NCBI GenBank assembly: GCA_022059125.1 | Contig: JAEUWY010000002.1 | Span: 248,001-312,000 of the forward strand | Length of the DNA stretch: 64,000 nt | Direction: 5' to 3' | Origin: Corynespora cassiicola | Lineage: Eukaryota > Ascomycota > Dothideomycetes > Pleosporales > Corynesporascaceae | Shown: in pieces, positions 57,275 to 64,000 of the stretch | Position numbering within the stretch: position 1 is the first letter of the stretch | Layout of the letters: every line of letters starts with the position of its first letter | Notes under the pieces: model-generated | The model's database searches: none | Told to the model about the DNA's origin: nothing | The model's input: the letters and a program-made list of their open reading frames with translations, nothing else | Position numbers and translations under genes: made by a program

Positions 57275-59072
57275 ATGCATATACACGACGTGCTAATCAT
57301 CGGGGCTGGACCATGTGGTCTTGCCGCTGCAGCCAGGCTTAGAGAACACACTCCCTCTGCCACATTCACGGACGACGAGCACCAGCGATATCACTGGATC
57401 CGCAAACACGGCAGAAAGATGAATATCAAAAACTACAAGACGAACCTGAATTCCCTTCCGACACCTCCATCGACACCCGACAGTTCTGACTGTGGCTGCT
57501 CGCATGACTCGAATGAAGATGACCTGGACATGCTCATTCTTGATGCCGATGGCGCAGACTGGATGGCGAAGTGGAACCGACTCTTCAAGACCTTTGGGAT
57601 CGAACACCTCCGAAGTCCCATGTTCTTCCACATCGATCCCGCAGATCGCGATGCACTGCTCGGATACGCATACGAAAAGGAAAGAGGCAAGGAGCTCCTA
57701 GCCCTGCCAGGCTGCGCGGGCAAGGAGCTGAGCAAGCACCGGAAGAAGAAGAAGATGCAGGGTCGAGGCCGGATCTCACAGAGTGGGCCCGACGTAGACG
57801 AGAGGGACAGAAAAGACTACTTTACGCCCTCGACGAGCTTGTTCCATGCACACTGCGACGAGGTAGCCAGGCGATACCGGCTAAGCAGCGACTTGATCCG
57901 ACAGGAAAAGGTCATGGACATTGAGTACGACGACACATCAGCATTTCTGGACCCAGAGAACGACAGTGTCATGTCGGACGAGGGCTCAGAAGACGAGCGA
58001 AAAGTCTTCCGTGTCAAGACAGATCAAGGGGTGCGCTTCGCCAGCGTCGTGGTGCTCGCCGTCGGACCAGGCAATGCGCCTTCAATACCGCCAGTCGTGG
58101 GCCTGCCTGAAGCACCGCACCAGGGATACTGCCACGCAATGCAGATAAAACAGTATCCCCCACCACATGTCGTGTCCAAGATCAAGAACCGGGTCCCGAC
58201 AAACATGCTCATCGTCGGTGGCGGCCTGACCAGCGTCCAACTCGCCGACCTGGCTCTCAAACGGGGAGTCCAAAAAGTGCACCTCCTTATGCGCGGCGAT
58301 GTCAAGGTCAAGTACTTTGACGTGGACCTCGACTGGGTAGGCAAATTCCGCAACTTTAACCAAGCGGCGTTCTGGACGGCGGACACAGACGACGGTAAGT
58401 TCCTGATCTCCTTTCTCCCGCCCATGCTCGATACCTCGGGGGTTTGGAAGCCACGATGCTGACATGCGAGCAGAACGACACGAAATGATCCTCGGCGCCC
58501 GAAACGGCGGGAGCATCACCCCGCGCTACCGCAAAATCCTCGCCGCACACACATCCTCTGGCAGAATCATTCTGCACACGCACACCACCCTCGCCTCGGC
58601 ATCCTGGGACTCGCCATCGCAGACCTGGGCCGTGACCACCACCACCACCTCCTCGGCAGCCCCAGCACCGCACATCCCCCCCATCGACCACCTCACCTTC
58701 GCCACGGGCATCCAGACAAACGTCCAAACCCTCCCCTTCCTCCAGACCCTGCTCTCCCAGCACCCGATCCCCTGCGTGGGCGGGTTGCCCTGCCTCAATG
58801 ACGACCTCATGTGGAGCGACGGCGTGCCGCTGTTCGTCACGGGGCGGTTGGCCGGGCTCAGGCTGGGGCCCGGGGCGCCGAATCTGGTGGGGGCGAGGGT
58901 GGGAGCGGAGCGGTTGGCGTGGAATGTGGAGGAGGTTTTGGGGGGGAGGGGGAGGGGGAGGGTAGCTAAAGGTAGGGGGGTGGATGGGGGGAGTAGTGAC
59001 GAGGACGAACAAAGGTTGGAGGGGTTTGCGGCGGGGAGGGGGAATCGGTTTGAGGGGTTGGAGGAGGTGTAG
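57275..59072 (+). CDS. FAD/NADPH-dependent monooxygenase-like protein (SidA/ornithine-hydroxylase related)
   Basis: Two exons, 57275-58394 and 58474-59072, give 572 aa. The intron is 79 bp (GTAAGT donor, GCTGAC branch). The FAD-binding GxGxxG (VLIIGAGPCGLAAAARL) is at residues 6-22 and a second dinucleotide-binding motif (MLIVGGGLTSVQLADLAL) at about 311-328. A tail motif LTFATGIQTNV lies near 468. This three-motif layout is that of N-hydroxylating flavoprotein monooxygenases such as SidA/IucD, and of uncharacterised fungal relatives that share FFHIDPADRDALLGYAY. A Lys-rich insert (KHRKKKKMQG) lies near 151-160. The C-terminal about 40 residues are Gly/Arg-rich and poorly conserved. It follows the NCS1 permease on the same strand and may belong to the same catabolic unit. 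Substrate unknown. Confidence 0.8.
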
Positions 59073-59357
59073 GCGGGGAGGGGGGTTCACTTGCATGGAA
59101 GGAGACGTGAGTGTGTAGAGACGACTTTTGTTCTTGCTTGTTTGTTGGCGTTGGGTGTTGTGGGATGGATACTTCATCTACCACAGCAGGTGTGCGTGCG
59201 TGCGTATGTGAACCACGCGGTGTATATCCCCCTTCCTCCCTCCAATCAATCATAAACCCCCTCTCCCAACTTAACCCCTCCCCCAAGCCTTTCTATACCG
59301 GCCACGTGCAATTACCCATATCCCACACCCCTTGAACGCGTCACCCACCCCCTTTCT
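59073..59357. other. convergent 3' intergenic region
   Basis: About 285 bp between the convergent flavoprotein and cupredoxin genes. Nothing else seen. Confidence 0.5.
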
Positions 59358-60409
59358 CTACACGAACCACGCCGCAGCACCCAACACGGCCGCCGCGATG
59401 CCACCAATCTGCGCCGGAGCAACAAAGTCGGCGGCGCCAGTCGACTGCGCCGACTCCTGGGCGCCCGTCGCCGACGCAGTGGAAGAACCCGAGGTCGGGG
59501 CGGCGGACCCGGAGGCGGGCGTGGTGGTGGCGGAGCCAGAGCCAGAGGCCGAGGATCCGGAGGCACTGTGCCGTGCGGGTTAGCCATAATCATCAAGATG
59601 TTTGAAAACAAGTTTTTTTTGTTCGGCTCCGATGTTGTTGTTGTCGTTCTTTTTTTTTTTCGTCCCCCCCCCCCCCACCCCCCGGACTTGAGATATCAAG
59701 ACACGAGTCGAGTGGGGGAGGGATGTGACGTGATGTGGGTACATGGTTCGGGGTCCGGGGGGGTGGCTGAAAGCGGGACCCGGGGTAGATGGGTCTGTGC
59801 ATTGGGGGATTGCGAATGGGATGGTGGAAAAAAGGGAGGATGGATGGCGAGAAGGGAAACTTACGTAGCCAACGGGCTGGCACTGCCGGTCAAAGAAGCA
59901 ACGGCGGCGTCGTCGAGCAGCTGTCCGCCCCGGATGGAGGCCGGGGTGCTGGCCTGCGCGACGCCGGACGCGGCGCTGGCATAGGCCTCGATGGTCTCGT
60001 CGCCAGAGGTGCTGGATGGCAATAGTCAGCAATCCATCTCGAACGAAATCACGAGATGGGCTTACGGGAGGTTCACGCCGCCAACCATGCCCATCTGGCA
60101 ATGCCTCTGGACGGAGCAGTAGTAGTAGATGGGGTCGTCGGAGGTGACATTGACGACGAACTTGAGCGCGCCATTGTCCGTGCTGTCAAACGGGCCCGAG
60201 TACCAGCCGTCGTCGTCGGGGCGGCAGGGCTCGTCGAAGTCGCCGACGACAATGTCGTGCACGGCGTACAGGTTGAAGACGATGGTGTCGCCCTCGACGG
60301 CGGTCAGAGTCCGGGGCTCGAAGGTGAGGCCGCCGTCTCCGACTTCGACCGTGTGCACGGCTGCATAGGCGAGCGGCAGGATTGGAGCGGCGGTGCGGAG
60401 GAAGCGCAT
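59358..60409 (-). CDS. GPI-anchored extracellular cupredoxin
   Basis: Three exons, 60409-60066, 60011-59865 and 59565-59358, give 232 aa. The introns are 54 and 299 bp and both junctions keep phase. Residues 1-16 form a signal peptide. Residues 17-115 are a plastocyanin-like domain. Likely type-1 copper ligands are His in AVHDIVV and the Cys, His and Met of YYYCSVQRHCQMGMVGG. A Ser/Ala/Thr-rich stalk follows. The end (FVAPAQIGGIAAAVLGAAAW) is a GPI signal. Such 'extracellular serine-rich' proteins are common in filamentous fungi, and the role is thought to be copper binding or redox at the cell surface. The long second intron contains T11 and C13 runs. An alternative frame through it stays open but lacks the GPI tail. 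Confidence 0.82.
59650..59676. repeat. T-run and C-run inside intron 2 of the cupredoxin gene
   Basis: About eleven T followed closely by thirteen C on the plus strand. On the transcribed strand this is a G-run then an A-run. Confidence 0.85.
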
Positions 60410-61923
60410 GGTGATTGGCTGGTGCTGGTGGGTGGTGGGTGCAGAGGGTGCGATGCAATGTCAGACTAAGCTTTGGCACGACTGCGGTTCCGATTGAAGA
60501 GTTGAGCGGTAGCGGGTGAGAAGGAATGAGCAGGTTACGTGGGGAGGGCAGAGGTGTATATATATATAAGGCGCAAGGAGGGCCCCAAGCAGAGAGTCAC
60601 CGCTGGGCAGGCCCCCAAGCGTAAGACGGTTCCCCGCGCTCAGCCAGCAATCCACGAAACGCCGTCATGGTCCCAGAAGCTGAAGCTCCCGCACGGACGA
60701 CGACACCGGCCCGTGCCACAGGGAGCTTCTGGCTCTGGCTTCTGGCCTCTGGCTCTGGAGCTTGCAGCTGGTCGTCGCGTCCCCGCATGCGCTCGAGGCG
60801 GGCTGTGCAAGCCATCGACTCCAGCCTGGCCGTCCCGTTTCGAATCAGACAGGTGCTACGGACGGGAATACCGGCTTCCTGGGCCACCACTTTGGCCCGG
60901 ACTTGGCTTGTTGGCGAAGCGTAAGCGAAGCTCCTGCTGTCCTTCTGCTTGCCGCTGCTGGCCAAGACTAAGTGACAATCTTAAGAGGAGGATGCTGATG
61001 TGTCCGCGCAATTGTGTGACGATTCCACACGCCCTTGCGCGACAATGAGGGGGGCCGCAATCCTGCCGTTGGACAGAGTCCATCCGAGATGCGCCTCGTG
61101 GCATTGTTGGAACATCGACAGCAAGAGAGTTATGCTACCTCATACGCGAGGGCCGACGTGCCTGGAATCGAGCCACCTACGTGCCAACAAGCAAGCCACA
61201 TGCCTGACCTGGTCCAGCGCCCTCACCACCAACCGAGCCGCCCGCCCCCCGGATCTTTCGTCGGGCTTGGTATCGCCAGCCCTCTGGCAATTTGGAATTG
61301 GACGATTGGTAACGGTTTACGGATAGTCCAAGATGGGCTGCCACGCTGCTCAGCCTTGTCCAAGCCTTCTTTGCTCTTGACCGCTGCAGGTCCATCGTCG
61401 CAGGCTCCAGGTACCCGACATGTCTCGGTCTAATTCGGGGCCATATTTCGGCCCATTTCTGCTAATTCTACTCTCCGCGTTTCCATCTCGGAACAAGCGT
61501 ACCTCGGTGTGATTACAAATGGGCGGTGCAATGGCTAATTGTAAAATCAAAATAGGAAGTAGGTCTTTAGTGAACATGCTCCAGCAATGGTTATCCGTCG
61601 AGGGATGCTCGGGCCGACCTCTGTTGGGTTATTGTCGAGCCATTGGCATTGCTTGCACAAGATAAAAAGACCCTTGCGGAGCCTGGTGGGTAATGGGCTC
61701 ACATGGAGAGCGTTGGGAGATTGTGTTCCTGCACATGTAGCCTAACCTCCATCATAGCCGCTTTCTACTGCCTTTTGCCTAGGAAAACCTTCTTGGAAGT
61801 CAACATTGCCCTTTTGTCCGAGTCTTCTGTAGGGGGTCTAATCAGAGGTATGGTAGCAATCCTTCCAAAGTCAAATAAAAAAAAAACCATGCCATGAGGC
61901 TATGGAGTGTTGATGTCCCAGTA
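60410..61923. other. intergenic, no gene supported
   Basis: About 1.5 kb holding the cupredoxin promoter and the 3' flank of the decayed F-box gene. A run of CTGGCTCTGG-type words near 60725-60770 is mildly repetitive. No gene supported. Confidence 0.5.
60557..60569 (-). promoter_or_regulatory. TATA-like element of the cupredoxin gene
   Basis: Alternating TA run about 150 bp upstream of the start at 60409. Position and composition suggest a core promoter; not proven. Confidence 0.4.
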
Positions 61924-63311
61924 TCAGAGATGGGAGTGGCCTTTCATCCTGTAAAACTCGCCATGGTCATCAGTCAACGGACATTCACCCCCTTTCATCA
62001 TATAATCCTCCAACAAGCGACCGGTTTCTGCACTCATATCCCACGTGGGTCCCTTCTCCCTGCCATTTGCCAAGTTGTAGTTTTGGAAAAGTCCCTTGAA
62101 TCGGGCTTCCTCAAGACGAAGCTTTGATCTCGCCGTTTCGAAGATATTGGCCAAATTCCCAGCAGGCTCCAAGAAAATGGCTGTCAGTCTGAGTTTTCGT
62201 AGCTTTCTTGAATGACTGCATGGGAGCTGAGTGAATTCTTCTTCTGAACTTTCTATGCGGGCCAGTGAAAGCTTCTCGAGACAAGGGAATGGTATTGCCA
62301 GAGGAATCACGGCGCCTATTGTTGCCGCGGCGTCGGTAAACCTTCATCTCGATGAATCGAACCCCACGTGTAGCGACGTAAGCTTCCTGGCAGCGTCCAG
62401 TAGGTATATGAGTGCCCCTTTCCGCAAAACATTGGAGCATTCATGTCCGTTTGGCTCCAGATCTCCGTGTGGCCTTCTGACTCCCACCTGATTGACCTCG
62501 ACTTTGAGGCTGGTCAGCTCTTTCAGGCCACTTACATGCTCACCGGGAAATTCCGAGTCGAAGAACATGTAGTTAATGCTGTTAACGTAGAGCTTAGGTA
62601 GCCTAATTCCCGAGATTGTGATGGCTTTTATGATGATAGACAAAGCTCGGACTCTGCGATTGATCCCTGAGTGACTATCTTCGATCTTTAATGACTGCCC
62701 CCTTCTAGAGTGATAGTCAGGATATACCATGTCTTCTTCTCGGACCTTTTCTGGCAAAAACCAGTAATCGAGGCGTGACTTAGAAAAGGCATCTCGGATG
62801 ATCCCATTCAAGACGTAAATTTTGCGAAGGTTTTCTAAACGCCCAAGCACTAGAGAGATATTCTCTGGACAGAGAGACTGGCTGAGAATCTGGCGCTCTT
62901 TCACATCCCGTTCTTGGTGTTTTCTAAAACGCTCTTCTCGGAACTCGTTCCGCATCCTGTGAGCTGTGCCGCAGTCTGGGGTTATGATTATGCTCTTCGT
63001 TTGCGATGAATGCACAGGCGCCCTTGTTATCAGTAATGATACTTCGCTGCTATTCTTCCCAGTCAAGATGATTGTGATCCTACAAGTCCGTGTCTCATAC
63101 CAAGCTGGTGACACATTTGCCTAGATGGCCATGCTCCAGTATCGCATGCAAGCATCCCATGCTATTCTCACCGGCGTGAAATGTTATCATCTCGAAGAGG
63201 TACTTGCGGCTGGCATCGTTGAAGAGCCGACTAACCAGACGCACTCTTGAGATCATCGCATTCCAGGTAAGAAGCAACGCCGCAGAGAAGTTCTGCAGGC
63301 AATCGGTCCAT
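61924..63311 (-). pseudogene. decayed F-box domain protein gene
   Basis: The ATG at 63311 opens an F-box start (MDRLPAELLCGVASYLECDD) that stops after 26 codons. The rest of the F-box (VRLVSRLFNDASRKYLFEMI) continues in another frame, so a small indel lies near 63250-63258. After TSL, at about 63103, a 46 bp intron (GTATGA donor, TTGAC branch) or a further indel is needed to enter the third segment. That segment reads EFREERFRKHQERDVKERQIL, LVLGRLENLRKIYVLNG and onward to about 62347. An in-frame TGA at 62344-62346 interrupts it, and the same frame then stays open for 140 codons (TDAAATIGAVIPLAIPFPCL, CLEKLSLARIE) to 61924. The layout is that of fungal F-box proteins with a C-terminal leucine-rich-like region, which recruit substrates to SCF ubiquitin ligase. 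At least two lesions argue for a pseudogene. Confidence 0.65.
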
Positions 63312-64000
63312 CTTGTTGGGAACAGAACATTTAGTTGACGATGGAGAGGCTTATAACAAAGATGGCACTTGATTGATGCGATGGCAACAGTGGGAGAGAA
63401 TTGCAGACGCGAAGTGATGGACGCGTTTTCATCGGGCCGGGGAAACATCGGTAGAAGCGCGGTAGGTTCAGCCGCTCGAAGAGCAGGCGGAGGCTGATCT
63501 CATTCCAACACGAAAACATATTTTCTAAGATCGCAGACCGGATTCGTTCAAAGCTAAGATGCTTTAATAGATAATCTAGATTGTTATTATCTGTTAATAG
63601 TTTGCCGTTAATACTTCATACTGCGAGTTAGACTAGACTTTGAGGACTATGTGCCAGCTGGTGATATCGAATATTGAATTATCTAATCCCACACTATGTT
63701 GGCTTTCTTTCTTTCCCTTCTTAATAATATATGTACATCCTCTCGAAACCTCCCTTTTTCCAGAGTTTTAAATAACACCTATACTTATCCTCCAGAGGCA
63801 TTTTCCCAGAGAAAACATAGGGCTATAATACTAAATATATCAACATTTTCCTCGTGGCAACAAAACAAACCTTCCCACCGCCTTGCTTATACATAAAGTT
63901 CTCGACATCAGCTACTAAGCCAAAATGGATAACAACGCATGTAAATCCACTTCTGGTCAAAATAGAGGGATATGACATGCACTGCAATTGAAAAAATAGA
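63312..64000. other. AT-rich right edge, no gene supported
   Basis: AT-rich from about 63540 with stops in all frames. No gene or repeat recognised. Confidence 0.5.

Noticed and set aside
61130..61200. Possible tRNA B-box-like word (GGAATCGAGCC)
   Set aside because: No matching A-box, acceptor stem or cloverleaf could be drawn around it.

Overview
The window looks like nuclear DNA of a filamentous ascomycete (Pezizomycotina). Coding sequences are interrupted by short introns, mostly 46-80 bp, with GT donors close to GTAAGT, CTRAC-type branch sites and YAG acceptors. Many families are typical of, or restricted to, these fungi: Pth11-like receptor, RTA1, HET domain, fungal STAND N-terminal domain, homeobox/C2H2 factor, TamA/DAL81-like activator. 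I cannot assign a class or species. I support 22 protein-coding genes and one decayed gene. Exon structures were built by hand from splice signals and frame continuity, so they are predictions.

Layout. 1-6 kb: a GPI-anchored Ser/Thr-rich secreted protein, a calycin-like cytosolic protein, and a single-pass membrane protein with an uncertain start. 6.8-16.8 kb: housekeeping and regulation, with the CDK subunit Cks1, a two-exon homeobox/C2H2-type factor that keeps only the last helix of its homeodomain, and a Zn2Cys6 factor of TamA/DAL81 type. 16.8-28.2 kb: a gene-poor 3.2 kb spacer with a recurrent G-run/TAAAA motif, then a divergent pair (conserved fungal protein and cupin dioxygenase-like enzyme), a five-exon Pth11-like membrane protein, a three-exon membrane protein and a four-exon conserved fungal protein. 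28.2-37.5 kb: a 4.2 kb spacer rich in microsatellites, a malate/C4-dicarboxylate (TDT) transporter, and a 3.5 kb spacer with no supported gene.

37.5-51.1 kb has an accessory, self/non-self flavour: a Helo-like/STAND N-terminal domain fused to a long ankyrin-like C-terminus without NACHT, a secreted GH128-type glucanase, an RTA1-like exporter, a HET-domain protein, a zinc alcohol dehydrogenase and a mitochondrial tricarboxylate carrier. 51.2-59.1 kb looks like a small catabolic module. A fused hydantoinase A/oxoprolinase-DUF917 enzyme is divergent from an NCS1 nucleobase/hydantoin-type permease, and a two-dinucleotide-site flavin monooxygenase-like gene follows on the permease strand. Import followed by ring opening of a cyclic amide is the obvious inference; the substrate is not shown by the sequence. 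The window ends with a GPI-anchored cupredoxin and an F-box gene carrying a frameshift and an in-frame stop.

No rRNA, tRNA, CRISPR array or intact transposon was recognised.
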